64,000 nt of DNA from Balaenoptera acutorostrata (GCF_949987535.1 NC_080064.1:130600708-130664707), one strand, 5' to 3'. Positions 11,600-25,421 are shown, counted from the first letter of the stretch. Translations and numbers: made by a program. Notes: a model not told the origin generated them from the sequence alone.

Positions 11600-13540
11600 C
11601 AGCCTCTGACATCTGGCTTTGTCCTTTATTATTAAGGAATTGGGTAAAATGTCAATATGATAGTAATAGATGTTAGGAAACTAAAATTATCAGAGACATA
11701 AAAATGTCTAATGATTTTGACTCTAAAGTTATTTCTCTTTATGCTGAATTATAGGATTATAGGAGACAGGATAGAAGAGTTTCTGAAGTGTTTTGGGAAG
11801 AGAATTAGATATTAATTACAGAATAAGATATTTTTCCTACTCTGAGAAAATGAAAAATATTTAAAATAAATTAAACATTAAAACATTTAACGTTTAAAAT
11901 AAAGGCCGGAACACATTTCCTGTTAAAGGTACTAAAATGTCTCCACATTAGAAACATGTGGGCCACTCTTCCGAGAAAATGTTTCTCTGAGGTATTTTCC
12001 TTAGAAGAGAGAATCTTTTTGGTTCTTATTGTAAAAATCTTGGAGAAGCTTGAAAACAGCAAAGCAAACAGGAAACAGAATTCAATTTGTGGAAAGCTCA
12101 GAGAAGAAAAGCAAATCACTGAAAATGTAGCTCCCCCTGAAGATTCTTCAAACACAGAAGGTAGGAAAGCAATGTTAATAAAAAAGCTGGCATAGAGATA
12201 AGTTAATGAGAATATGGTGTACCAGTGACTGACTGGTGTGTTTTTCTAGGGCTTTATTCTACCCTTTTACACAAAGTCTCCTCTAAAAAATGCACCCCAA
12301 ACACTCTTTTTCATGCTATCTAAAACAAGTTCAGAGTCAAGTTTATAAAAATTCACCAGAAATAATTTAGCCCAGAACAGCAAAGATCTAGAAGAATTTT
12401 GAGTTCTATGACATTATAGACACACAAAAAGAATGTGGTCAAGTCTTGACCTTTCCTACCTCAGATTTCCATTAATAGAATGAGGATGATAAATTTTTCT
12501 ATTTACCTCTTTGACTGAATAATTTTCTTAGGGTGGGTGGGTTTGTTGTCAACAGGTTCTGAGGCACTGAGTTCTCTGTAGCCTCAGATCTGAAAGATGA
12601 CTGGGCTGGTTGAATGATTGTTGTTCATTACATTGGGACCAGGAGTTGAACCTCACTGACCTGTTGAATTTCAGAATAAGCTGAGAAAATTGCTAGAGTT
12701 ACCCTCGTGCTATGTGGCTAACTAGATATGTTAGGAGGCTTTCAGAACTGTGCAGCTGCTACTGTGCAGCTAGGGCAGCCAAAGGCCTCTGAGACTCCTG
12801 GATGGGGTGCTAGGGACAGGTCTCTGAGGCATCTGCTTCCAGCACTCATGTTGATAACGTCTGCGGCAGTGTCCAGCGTGCAGGGGGAGGTTACCTGGGA
12901 GTTCTTGTCCCTGTAGCTCATACCCCAGTTCAAACATTCCTTCTGAGTTCACCTGCTGTAAAATAAGATCCCTAAGACCTTACTCCATAGAACTGTGCTG
13001 GTTGCTCCTGACAGAGAGACTGTAAGTCACCGTGAGAAGAGAAAAGAAAAGCACCGTCTCTGACAGCCTCCACTTCCTGGATTTAGTGGATGTTACATGA
13101 TCCTCTGGTGTTCATCAGTTTATTGCCCATTTTTCAATATTTTATCAGTCAGAAAGTTGTGGAAGTTTGTAAGGCTAAGGCACAGGGCTACTAAGAAGTG
13201 CTGAGGGGGCAAATGGAGCTGAAAACAGCCCTGTTCTACCTGCCCCATCCTGTTCTCTAACCTGAAGCTGTGTCTGCCTGGAGGGCAGGGTGTCTTTTTC
13301 TTTGCACAAAGGCACCACAGTCCAGCAGCAGCATGGCCGACGCACTGGGGGTTCTGTGACAATGAGTACATCTGATTCTACTGCAAAAGCTTATGGTACA
13401 TACCACCAAAAGCAAACCTTCACATCGACTTTTTCCATCCCATCAGTATACACCACAGAAAAAGATAGCAGCAGCATTCCCTTCATTGTATTTTTAAAGA
13501 TCATAACCTTCTTGGCCACTTATCCTGTTCTGTAAGGGGT
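11600..13540. other. Intergenic, unrecognised
   Basis: No gene or family recognised. A 57-codon frame from an ATG at about 13362 to 13535 has unremarkable composition and is not called a gene. Confidence 0.4.
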
Positions 13541-13542
13541 AA

Positions 13543-13788
13543 GAGTTGTCCTTTTTGGATGCTTTGGCATTGCAGAGTATTAAGTATGAAGAAGAATGCA
13601 TCTTGTAAATTTGTTGCTAAAATTCAGTCACATGCAGGCTATGTTCTGCCTTTAAACGTCCCGTTTCTCAGATGTGCCTGTACCCTTAGTTCCATTTCCC
13701 TTGCCCCACAGAGGCTCTCTGCCCGTAGCTCATAAACTGGGGAGGCTGAGGTCTCCATGCAGACCAGGAGCTGACACACTTCCTTTAC
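13543..13788 (+). repeat. Inverted repeat, left arm
   Basis: About 240 bp that reappears reverse-complemented at 14447-14678, with high similarity and small gaps. Shared landmarks are 'ggatgctttggcattgcag', 'agaagaatgcatcttgtaaa' and 'caggagctgacacacttcct'. Confidence 0.85.
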
Positions 13789-14446
13789 AATACTTTCTTT
13801 AGTAATCTTTAGGTTACTAAGTTGTTTGTTATTATTGTAATTTTTACTGTTTCTTTCAGAGTATTAATCTTTCTCCTGAAAAAGCACTTTGACAACTTCC
13901 TGTATAGATGATGAAGCTACTTTTAAGGGTTATCTGAGTTCACTTTTAATTCCTTAAGAAAACAGCAATCGGAATTGTGAGAGACTATCTAACGGTGATA
14001 AGGGTACTGTAGCTTCCCCCAACCAACCTGGTTGACTAGAAGCTGCGTCCCACGGCTGCAAAAAAGTATTCTTTTATGGCACAGAGAGCTTTCTCTGCTG
14101 GGCTGCACCCAAGTTATGACGGTGATTTTGAATGTGTATTTTCACCCATAGAAAAGACTTAATATCAGCAAGCTCAGTGCCACCACAACACAGTATGAGA
14201 AGTTCAGGAAATTCTAGCTGAGGTGTAGGCAAAGAATCAAGTTTATGTTGTCACATAGCTTACTTGCTATTTCTTTTTTTTCAAATAGCTATGTATTAAG
14301 CTATAATAAAACCTGAATAAAACACTATGGAGGGTACTGAAAAGTGAAGGCATGTCTTCTCCTCTTGATGAGCAGCTGACCCCATCAGACCTCATCTCCC
14401 CTGAGGACAGTACAGCACATGTGTCATTGGCAACTGCATTTGACAA

Positions 14447-14678
14447 AGGAAGTGTGTCAGCTCCTGGTATGCATGGAGACATCCCCAGTTTCTGAGCTAC
14501 AGACAGCCTCTGTGGGGCAGCGGAAATGGAACTAAGCGTACAGGCTCATCTGACAAACGGGGAGTTTAAAGGCAGAACACAGGCTACATGTGAATGAGTT
14601 TTTAGAAAAAAATTTACAAGATGCATTCTTCTTCATCCTTAATGTTCTGCAATGCCAAAGCATCCAAAAAAGACAACT
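14447..14678 (-). repeat. Inverted repeat, right arm
   Basis: The reverse complement of 13543-13788, separated by a 658-bp spacer with no obvious gene or repeat. The family is not recognised. Confidence 0.85.
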
Positions 14679-14806
14679 TGGAAACTGCAAGGTGAAGTTT
14701 GGGGAGGGTTGTGGAGGGAGAGAACGGGGGTGGGCCTTGGGCAGTGAAAGTTCTGGAATCTATTTGTTTCTCCAAGTTCTGAACTGGGATTTGTAAACTG
14801 TAAAGT

Positions 14807-14822
14807 CACAAACCCAATTTTT
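14807..14822 (+). repeat. Target-site duplication of the large L1, left copy
   Basis: CACAAACCCAATTTTT, identical to 21327-21342. Confidence 0.9.
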
Positions 14823-15121
14823 TTTTTTTTTTTAGAAATTTCATGTAATGTCTGAAACATTTATATTAACATATTTCCATACAAATAACCCAATGAAAGT
14901 TTAGTATTAGTTGTTTTGTTTGTTTGTTTGTTTATACTGCAGGTTCTTATTAGGCATCAGTTTTATACACATCAGTGTATACATGTCAATCCCAATTGCC
15001 CAATTCAGCACACCACCATCCCCACCCCACCGCAGTTTTCCCCCCTTGGTGTCCATATGTCCGTTCTCTACATCTGTGTCTCAACTTCTGCCCTGCAAAC
15101 CGGCTCATCTGTACCATTTTT

Positions 15122-18100
15122 CTAGGTTCCACATACATGCGTTAATATACGATATTTGTTTTTCTCTTTCTGACTTACTTCACTCTGTATGACAGTCTCT
15201 AGATCCATCCACGTCTCAACAAATGACTCAATTTCGTTCCTTTTTATGGCTGAGTAATATTCCATTGTATATATGTACCACAACTTCTTTATCCATTCGT
15301 CTGTTGATGGGCATTTAGGTTGCTTCCATGACCTGGCTATTGTAAATAGTACTGCAATGAACATTCGGGTGCATGTGTCTTTTTGAGTTACGGTTTTCTC
15401 TGGGTATATGCCCAGTAGTGGGATTGCTGGGTCATATGGTAATTCTATTTTTAGTTTTTTAAGGAACCTCCATATTGTTCTCCATAGTGGCTGTATCAAT
15501 TTACATCCCCACCAACAGTGCAAGAGGGTTCCCTTTTCTCCACACCCTCTCCAGCATTTGTTGTTTGTAGATTTTCTGATGATGCCCATTCTAACTGGTG
15601 TGAGGTGATACCTCATTGTGGTTTTGATTTGCATTTCTCTAATAATTAGTGATGTTGAGCATCTTTTCATGTGCTTCGTGGCCGTCTGTATGTCTTCTTT
15701 GGAGAAATGTCTATTTAGGTCATCTGCCCATTTTTGGATTGGGGTGTTTGTTTCTTTAATATTGAGCTGAATGAGCTATTTATGTATTTTGGAGATTAAT
15801 CCTTTGTCCGTTGATTCGTTTGCAAATATTTTCTCCAATTCTGAGGGTTGTCTTTTTGTCTTGTTTATGGTTTCCTTTGCTGTGCAAAAGCTTTTAAGTT
15901 TCATTAGGTCCCATTTGTTTATTTTTGTTTTTATTTCCATTACTCTAGGAGGTGGATCAAAAAAGATCTTGCTGTGATTTATGTCAAAGAGTGTTCTTCC
16001 TATGTTTTCCTCTAAGAGTTTTATAGTGTCCAGTCTTACATTTAGGTCTCTAATCCATTTTGAGTTTATTTTTGTGTATGGTGTTAGGGAATATTCTAAT
16101 TTCATTCTTTTACATGTAGCTGTCCAGTTTTCCCAGCACCACTTATTGAAGAGACTGTTTCTTCTCCATTGTATATCTTTGCCTCCTTTGTCATAGATTA
16201 GTTGACCATAGGTGCATGGGTTTATCTCTGGGCTTTCTATCTTGTTCCATTGATCTATGTTTCTGTTTTTGTGCCAGTACCATATTGTCTTGATTACTGT
16301 AGCTTTGTAGTATAGTCTGAAGTCAGGGAGTCTGATTCCTCCAGCTCCGTTTTTTTCCCTCAAGACTGCTTTGGCTATTCGGGGTCTTTTGTGTCTCCAT
16401 ACAAATTTTAAGATGATTTGTTCTAGTTCCGTAAAAAATGCCATTGGTAATTTGATAGGGATTGCATTGAATCTGTAGATTGCTTTGGGTAGTATACTCA
16501 TTTTCACAATGTTGATTCTTCCAATCCAAGAACATGGTATATCTCTCCATCTGTTGGTATCATCTTTAATTTCTTTCAACAGTGTCTTATAGTTTTCTGC
16601 ATACAGGTCTTTTGTCTCCCTAGGTAGGTTTATTCCTAGGTATTTTATTCTTTTTGTTGCAATGGTAAATGGGAGTGTTTCCATAATTTCTCTTTCAGAT
16701 TTTTCATCATTAGTGTATAGGAATGCAGGAGATTTCTGTGCATTAATTTTGTATCCTGCAACTTTACCATATTCATTAATTAGCTCTAGCAGTTTTCTGG
16801 TGGCAGTTTTAGGATTCTCTATGTATAATATCATGTCATCCACAAACAGTGACAGTTTTACTTCTTCTTTTCCAATTTGTATTCCTTGTATTTCTTTTTC
16901 TTCTCTTATTGCCGTGGCTAGGACTTCCAGAACTATGTTGAATAATAGTGGTGAGAGTGGACATCCTTGTCTCGTTTCTGATCTTAGAGGAAATGCTTTC
17001 AGTTTTTCACCATTGAGAATGATGTTTGCTGTGGGTTTGTCATATATGGCCTTTATTATGTTGAGGTAGGTTCCCTCTATGCCCACTTTCTGGAGAGTTT
17101 TTATCATAAATGGGTGTTGAATTTTGTCAAAAGCTTTTTCTGCATCTATTGAGATGATCATATGGTTTTTACTCTTCAATTTGTTAATATGGTGTATCAC
17201 ATTGATTGATTTGCGTATATTGAAGAATCCTTGCATCCCTGGGATAAATCCCACTTGATCGTGGTGTATGATCCTTTTAATGTGTTGTTGGATTCTGTTT
17301 GCTAGTATTTTGTTGAGGATTTTTGCATCTATATTCATCAGTGATATTGGTCTGTAATTTTCTTTCTTTGTAGTGTCTTTGTCTGGTTTCGGTATCAGGG
17401 TGATGGTGGCCTCATAGAATGAGTTTGGAAGTGTTCCTTCCTCTGCAATTTTTTGGAAGAGTTTGAGAAGGATAGGTGTTAGCTCTTCTCTAAATGTTTG
17501 ATAGAATTCACCTGTGAAGCCATCCAGTCCTGGACTTTTGTTTGTTGGAAGATTTTTAATCCCAGTTTCAATTTCATTGCTTGTGATTGGTCTGTTCATA
17601 TTTTCTGTTTCTTCCTGGTTAAGTCTTGGAAGGTTATACCTTTCTAAGAATTTGTCCATTTCTTCCAGGTTGTCCATTTTATTGGCATAAAGTTGCTTGT
17701 GGTAGTCTCTTAGGATGCTTTGTATTTCTGCAGTGTCTGTTGTAACTTCTCCTTTTTCATTTCTGATTATATTGATTTGAGTCCTCTCCCTCTTTTTCTT
17801 GATGAGTCTGGCTAATGGCTTATCGATTTTGTTTATCTTCTCAAAGAACCAGCTTTTAGTTTTTTTTGTTTTGTTTTGTTTTGTTTTTTAATTTTTATTT
17901 ATTTATTTATGGCTGTGTTGGGTCTTCGTTTCTGTGTGAGGGCTCTCTCTAGTTGCGGCAAGTGGGGGCCACTCTTCATCACGGTGCACGGGCCTCTCAC
18001 CATCGCGGCCTCTCTTGTTGCGGAGCACAAGCTCCAGACGTGCAGGCTCAGTAATTGTGGCTCACGGGCCCAGTAGCTCCGCGGCATGTGGGATCTTCCC

Positions 18101-19264
18101 AGACCAGGGCTCGAACCCGTGTCCCCTGCATTGGCAGGCAGATTCTCAACCACTGCACCACCAGGGAAGCCCCCAGCTTTTAGTTTTATTGATCTTTGCT
18201 ATTGTTTTCTTTGTTTCTATTTCATTTATTTCTGCTCTGATCTTTATGATTTCTTTCCTTCTGCTAACTTTGGGTTTTGTTTGTTCTTCTTTCTCTAGTT
18301 TCTTTAGGTGTAAGGTTAGATTGTTTACTTGAGATTTTTCTTGTTTCTTTAGGTAGGCTTGTATAGCTATAAACTTCCCTCTTAGAACTGCTTTTGCTGC
18401 ATCCCATAGGTTTTGGGTCGTCGTGTTTTCATTGTCATTTGTCTCTAGGTATTTTTTTATTTCCTCTTTGATTTCTTCAGTGATCTCTTGGTTATTTAGT
18501 AACGTATTGTTTAGCCTCCATGTGTTTGTCTTTTTTACGTTTTTTTCCCTGTAATTCATTTCTAATCTCATAGCATTGTGGTCAGAAAAGATGCTTGATA
18601 TGATTTCAATTTTCTTAAATTTACTGAGGCTTGATTTGTGACCCAAGATGTGATCTATCCTGGAGAATGTTCCGTGCGCACTTGAGAAGAACGTGTAATC
18701 TGCTGTTTTTGGATGGAATGTCCTATAAATATCAATTAAATCTATCTGGTCTATTGTGTCATTTAAAGCTTGTGTTTCCTTATTTATTTTCATTTTGGAT
18801 GATCTGTCCATTGGTGTAAGTGAGGTGTTAAAGTCCCCCACTATTATTGTGTTACTGTCGATTTCCTCTTTTATGGCTGTTAGCAGTTGCCTTATGTATT
18901 GAGGTGCTCCTATGTTGGGTGCATATATATTTATAATTGTTATATCTTCTTCTTGGACTGATCCCTTGATCATTATGTAGTGTCCTTCCTTGTCTCTTGT
19001 AACATTCTTTACTTTAAAGTCTATTTTATCTGATATGAGTATAGCTACTCCAGCTTTCTTTTGATTTCCATTTGCATGGAATATCTTTTTCCATCCCCTC
19101 ACTTTCAGTCTGTATGTGTCCCTAGGTCTAAAGTGGGTCTCTTGTAGACAGCATATATATGGGTCTTGTTTTTATATCCATTCAGCAAGCTTGTGTCTTT
19201 TGGTTGGAGCATTTAATCCATTCACGTTTAAGGTAATTATCGATATGTATGTTCCTATGACCAT
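15122..19264 (-). pseudogene. L1 ORF2 (endonuclease/reverse transcriptase), broken
   Basis: From an ATG at 19264 the frame gives the start of the AP-like endonuclease (TLNVNGLNAP). It meets a TAA at 19172-19174, then continues ([40 protein letters not shown]) to a CHR SINE inserted at 17864-18172. Beyond it the reverse transcriptase follows in the same frame ([37 protein letters not shown]) to a TAG at 15776-15778. The cysteine-rich end ([19 protein letters not shown]) then runs to the stop at 15122. The FVDD catalytic box has Val where Ala is usual. Confidence 0.88.
17864..18172 (-). mobile_element. CHR-type SINE inserted in L1 ORF2
   Basis: An antisense CHR copy flanked by 15-bp duplicates of ccagcttttagtttt at 17849-17863 and 18173-18187. 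It is younger than the L1 it interrupts. Confidence 0.95.
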
Positions 19265-19322
19265 TTTCTTAATTGTTTTGGGTTTGTTTTTGTAGGTCCT
19301 TTTCTTCTCTTGTGTTTCCCAC

Positions 19323-20229
19323 TTAGAGAAGTTCCTTTAGCATTTGTTGTAGAGCTGGTTTGGTGGTGCTGAATTCTCTTAGCTTTTGCTTGTCTGTAAA
19401 GCTTTTGATTTCTCTATCAAATCTAAATGAGATCCTTGCCGGGTAGAGTAATCTTGGTTGTAGGTTCTTCCCTTCCATCACTTTAAGTATATCATGCCAC
19501 TCCCTTCTGGCTTGTAGAGTTTCTGCTGAGAAATCAGTTGTTAACCTTATGGGAGTTCCCTTGTATGTTAATTTGTCGTTTTTCCCTTGCTGCTTTCAAT
19601 AATTTTTCTTTGTCTTTAATTTTTGCCATTTTGATTACTATGTGTCTCGGTGTGTTTCTCCTTGGGTTTATCCTGTATGGGGCTGTCTGCACTTCCTGGA
19701 CTTGGGTGGCTATTTCCTTTCCCATGTTAGGGAAGTTTTCGACTATAATCTCTTCAAATATTTTCTCTGGTCCTTTCTCTCTCTCTTCTCCTTCTGGGAC
19801 CCCTATAATGCGAATGTTGTTGCGTTTAATGTTGTCCCAGAGGTCTCTTAGGCTGTCTTCATTTCTTGTCATTCTTTTTTCTTTAGTCTGTTCCGCAGCT
19901 GTGAATTCCACCATTCTGTCTTCCAGGTCACTTATCCGTTCTTCTGCCTCAGTTATTCTGCTATTGATTCCTTCTAGTGTAGTTTTCATTTCAGTTATTG
20001 TATTGGTCATCTCTGTTTGTTTGTTCTTTAATTCTTCTAGGTCTTTTTTAATCATTTCTTGCATCTTCTCAATCTTTGCCTCCATTCTTATTCCGAGGTC
20101 CTGGATCATCTTCACTATCATTATTCTGAATTCTTTTTCTGGAAGGTTGCCTATCTCCACTTCATTTAGTTGTTTTTCTGGGGTTTTTTCTTGTTCCTTC
20201 ATCTGGTACATAGCCCTCTGCCTTTTCAT
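19323..20229 (-). pseudogene. L1 ORF1 (RNA-binding protein), frameshifted
   Basis: From 20229 the frame reads a coiled-coil-rich ORF1p (MKRQRAMYQMKEQEKTPEKQ, then KIEKMQEMIKKDLEELKNKQ) and the RRM-like region with NNIRIIGVPEGEE. Near 19555 it slips frame and hits a stop at 19534. The expected C-terminal text resumes in another frame and ends at the TAA at 19323-19325. ORF1p normally trimerises and coats L1 RNA; this copy would lose its C-terminal domain. Confidence 0.85.
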
Positions 20230-21326
20230 CTTGTCTATCTTTCTGTAACTGTGGGTTTTGGTCCACAGGCTGCAGGATTGTAGTTTTTCTTGCTTCTGCT
20301 GTCTGCCCTCTGGTGGTTGAGGCTATCTAAGAGGCTTGATGGGAGGCTCTGGTGGTGGGTAGAGCTGACTGTTGCTGTGGCGGACAGAGCTCCGTAACAC
20401 TTTAATCCACTTGACTGTTGATGGGTGGGGCTGGGTTCCCTCCCTGTTGGTTGTTTTGCCTGAGGCAACCCAACACTGGAGCCTACCTGGGCTCTTTGAT
20501 GGGGTTAATGGCAGACTCTGGGAGGGCTCACGCCAAGGAGCACTTCCCAGAGCCTCCACTGCCGGTGTCCTTGTCCCCACGGTGAAACAGAGCCACCCCC
20601 CGTCTCTACAGAAGACCCCCCAACACCAGCAGGTAGGTCTGGTTCAGTCTCCCCCAGGGTCACTGCTCCTTCCCCTGGGTCCCGATGCGCACACTACTTT
20701 GTGTGTGCCCTCCAAGAGTGGGGTCTCTGTTTCCCCCAGTCCTATCGAAGTCCTGCAATCAATTCCCACTAGGCTTCAAAGTCTGATTCTCTAGGAATTC
20801 CTCCTCCCGTTGCTGGACCCCCAGGTTGGGAAGCCTGACGTGGGGCTCAGAAGCTTCACTTCATTGGGTGGACTTCTGTGGTATAAGTGTTCTCCAGTTT
20901 GTGAGTCACCCACCCAGCAGTTATGGGATTTGATTTTACTCTGATTGCGCCCCTCCTACAGTCTCACTGTGGCTTCTCCTCTGTCCTTGGACGTGGGGTA
21001 TCCTCCTTGTTGAGTTCCAGTGTCTTCCTGTCGATGATTGTCCAGCAGCCCGTTGTGATTCTGGTGCTCTCGCAAGAGGGAGTGAGAGCACGTCCTTCTA
21101 CTCCGCCATCTTGGTTAAACCACTAAATGTTAATAAATTATTTGCACCCCTTATACCTCCCAGGTGAAGCCTTTGTGCTCAGTGCTAAGTTGAATTCCTG
21201 GTGAAACACTGGATTCTTCAGCTGGTAGATTGCCCCTGAACAGTTCCTAGGCTTGCTCCATGCTCCTGTCCTTCTAGCTCTTTGAGTGCCCTGAAGCTCG
21301 TGTTGCTGGATGTTTCTTACAGCAGC

Positions 21327-21342
21327 CACAAACCCAATTTTT
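21327..21342 (+). repeat. Target-site duplication of the large L1, right copy
   Basis: CACAAACCCAATTTTT. On the minus strand the junction reads TT|AAAA, the preferred L1 endonuclease cut. Confidence 0.9.
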
Positions 21343-22590
21343 AAGAAAAGTGAACAAGGCTTCCTATTTGATTGTGAAAACAGGATGACAGGATGAAAAA
21401 TATTATGAGAATTCATGAACATAATAATTTCCATTTATACCTAGGAACCATGTGGAAGGAACCATGATAAGTGCTCAATACTACCTTTTTTTTTTTTTTT
21501 GTAGTGAAGGAAAGTGCAGCATTTATTGTAAGGCACCAGTGCAAGGAGAATGGGTGGCTCATGCTCTAAAACTCCAAACTCCCTGAAAGGTTTCCAATAT
21601 TAACTATTATTCTTTAAAAGAATTCTGTTAGGGAGATATTACTATAAACTCCATTTTGCAGTTGGGGAAATTGAATTTTAACCCAAGTATTGGACTCCAA
21701 AGCTCATTGTCTTAACATATATGCCTCTTTAAATGATTAAGCTATTTACATGAGAAAGTGCACTATGCATCCTTCTCCTGGATTTATATCCATAATTTTA
21801 TCTCAAGTCTCTTTTGCTGCCAGCTATCTTGGGTAGATGTGTCCCTGTTCGGCTGTCACCTCCAGAATTATCTTTAATGCCCAGGATTATCTAGTTCCTA
21901 GGACTGGGCTTCTGCTTTGACTCCTGCTGTTTTCACTGGACCCCCCTCCTGTTCAGGGCCTGTGTCTCTTCTACTCCTGGAGATGCCTCCTAGATGACAC
22001 CTCTTTGGGTATCTAATTTGTCATGGAGAACTGAGAGATACCTATTTGTCTCAAAATTATTGATGCTGACTATTGTTATGGGACTCTATCTAATGCTTTG
22101 TATGTCCTCAATTAGCCAAACCTGCTGTCAGGGCCTATTCTACCTTATCTAGTAGGTGGGTCTGGAATTGTAGCTGTGATACTTGCAGTAACAGTATCCT
22201 AGGTACAAGCATCTGACTACTACATGTCCTCTCAGCAGCTACACCTGTGCATTTACCTGATGGAATACAAATTATTTGATTATAAATGACTTTCTTCATA
22301 TTATAGTTTTATTTATATATATATACACATACACACACATATATGATATATATGCATTAGGGATTTATGTATAATACATATAATTTTTAATGATGTGTGT
22401 AAATAAGTTTCTTTAACAATGACTTTGATTTCGGAATAATAAGAGGGTGCTAAGAAATATATGTGATGAAAAATAGGCATTGTAAGACTATTGGGGTGGT
22501 GAAGAGTGAAGCTTTTAAAAAGATTTCAGTTCAGATCCTGATTCTGAATGTGAGGAATGTGATTGGGATCAAATTACTTACTTTCTTGAG
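21343..22590. other. Intergenic, mostly unrecognised
   Basis: Holds a T-run at about 21487-21502 (possibly the end of a degraded retroelement) and a TA/CA-rich patch at about 22313-22370. Nothing else is supported. Confidence 0.4.
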
Positions 22591-22604
22591 TCTCAATTTC
22601 TTTT

Positions 22605-22910
22605 TTTTTTTTAGTTAATTAATTAACTTATTTTTGGCTGCGTTGGGTCTTCATTGCTGTATGTGGTCTAGTTGCGGCGAGCGGGGGCTTCTCTTGTTGC
22701 GGAGCATGGGCTCTAGGCACGTGGGCTTCAGTAGTTGTGGCGCACGGGCTCTGTAGTTGTGGCTCACGGGCTCTAGAGCATAGGCTCAGTAGTTGTGGTG
22801 CATGGGCTTAGTTGCTCTGCGGCATGTGGGATCTTCCCAGACCAGGGCTCTAACCCATGTCCCCTGCATTGGCAGGTGGATTTTTAAACACCGCACCACC
22901 AGGGAAGTCC
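22605..22910 (-). mobile_element. CHR-type SINE, inserted in a MIR
   Basis: An antisense CHR copy with a 13-bp target duplication ctcaatttctttt/a at 22592 and 22911. The flanks (about 22510-22590 and 22915-23050) read as the two halves of a minus-strand MIR. Confidence 0.9.
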
Positions 22911-23676
22911 CTCAATTTCTTTATAAAATCTAGATAGTAATTATAACCTAATTCAGGGCTGTTATGAATATTATATGTTAGTATATGTAAATCTCTTCTA
23001 CCCTGCATATAGTAAATGCTGAAAACTGTTAGCTATTATGATCATTATTAAAATGGGGATGATATATACTTTATGAGGTTATAAATATTAAGCAAGATAT
23101 ATACAAAGTGCCTAGTTAACAGATGTCCAGTAAATATCACATTTCATTGAATCCAAGTCGTACCATTATTTTAGGTACCTTCAAGAAAGAAAAAAATACT
23201 GCCAGTTGTACAATAATTATTAGACAGTAAGGTAGACCCCAATTTTAGATATGTTAAGTGTGAACATTTTTGCATTAGAATCAAAATACTTTTTCTCCCC
23301 TTCTTTGCCCTACTTAACTAGTGAAGAGTCTTTACTCCCCAGAATCCGGAATTCTGTTTCCTATTCTTTTTCCTCCTACCAAGACCCTAGCGTCTCCTAC
23401 TTCCTTGGCTAAAAAGGGCTAAGAGCACTGTAAGTTTTCTGTACCACCTTTATATTCTCTATCATGATTCCCCTTATTTCCTCCATCTTAATGTTGAATT
23501 CAACTGCTCAGCATTCTAATTCTTATTATACAAGATAAATGAATATAAAAATAAAACAAAACAAAAACTTCTTCCTAGTTGCCCAAGGCCTTCAATCTAA
23601 TATTTAGATTCACAATCATTTAGTGATACATATGTATGTCTTCAGAATTAACAGCATGGTGATCGATCAGGCACGT

Positions 23677-23748
23677 CATGTGAACAGAAACTGACAAAGA
23701 CATGTGAACAGAAACTGACAAAGACATGTGAACAGAAACTGACAAAGA
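23677..23748 (+). repeat. Perfect triplication of a 24-bp unit
   Basis: Three identical tandem copies starting 'catgtgaacagaaactgaca', at 23677, 23701 and 23725. Confidence 0.97.
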
Positions 23749-24059
23749 CAGGGAAGAAATTCAAACTTGAGGTAAGAAATGGCAGATTTTCCTGGGAACA
23801 AATTTATATGCCAAAGGTGGTAGAAAGGTCAAATAGAATGAAAGTGGTGAACAGAAAACTTTCCTACAAAATGATTTCCTAGGAGATCTTTTCAAATACT
23901 GAGGAACACTATTTTTTCAGTCTCACCTAGCAAGTACAATGTTGCTAATATAGTTGGTCTCTTATTTGGATAAACAAAACTAAACAAACACCATAATTTC
24001 AGAAAAAAATAATAGCAAAGCAGAAATGAAACATTCAAAATAAGGTTTTGGTTATTTTG

Positions 24060-24065
24060 TTTATT
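24060..24065 (-). terminator. Candidate METTL18 polyadenylation signal AATAAA
   Basis: The minus strand reads AATAAA 24 nt after the METTL18 stop codon. If used, the 3' UTR would be only about 40-50 nt. Other distal signals may be used; only the hexamer is seen. Confidence 0.4.
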
Positions 24066-24088
24066 TCACTTAGGACACTCAGTGGGCA

Positions 24089-25234
<1,146 letters not shown>

Positions 25235-25421
25235 TTAAACTCAAACGAAGATTCTTCAACTTCTGGATGGAACTGATGACACACACGTAAACCTGCTTTC
25301 AATTATTCTGTTAGTTTTGCTGGAGGTCCATTTCTTTTTAGCTGCTTATACACAGTTACAAATATTCAGAGATATTTCCAAATGACTTTTAAGAGGTCTT
25401 TGCTCTTTTTTCAATTTAGCT

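Larger units (their letters stand above)
14823..21326 (-). mobile_element. Near full-length L1 (LINE-1) insertion, inactive
   Basis: Order on the minus strand: an extra 5' segment (21326-21121), a 5' UTR starting near an AAGATGGCGG YY1-like motif (about 21110), ORF1 (20229-19323), ORF2 (19264-15122), a 3' UTR with a G-rich tract (about 15010-15050), (AAAC)n, a further ~80 bp, and an A-tail (T-run at about 14819-14834). It is bounded by a 16-bp target duplication. ORF1 has a frameshift and ORF2 has two nonsense codons and a SINE insertion, so it cannot move on its own. Confidence 0.92.

Noticed and set aside
13290..13535. 81-codon open frame ending just before the inverted repeat
   Set aside because: No recognisable family, no splice or promoter support, and the length is expected by chance in this much DNA.
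19538..20248. 236-codon plus-strand open frame rich in Ser, Leu and Phe
   Set aside because: It is the complement of the L1 ORF1 coiled-coil region; its hydrophobic look is a mirror of codon use on the other strand.
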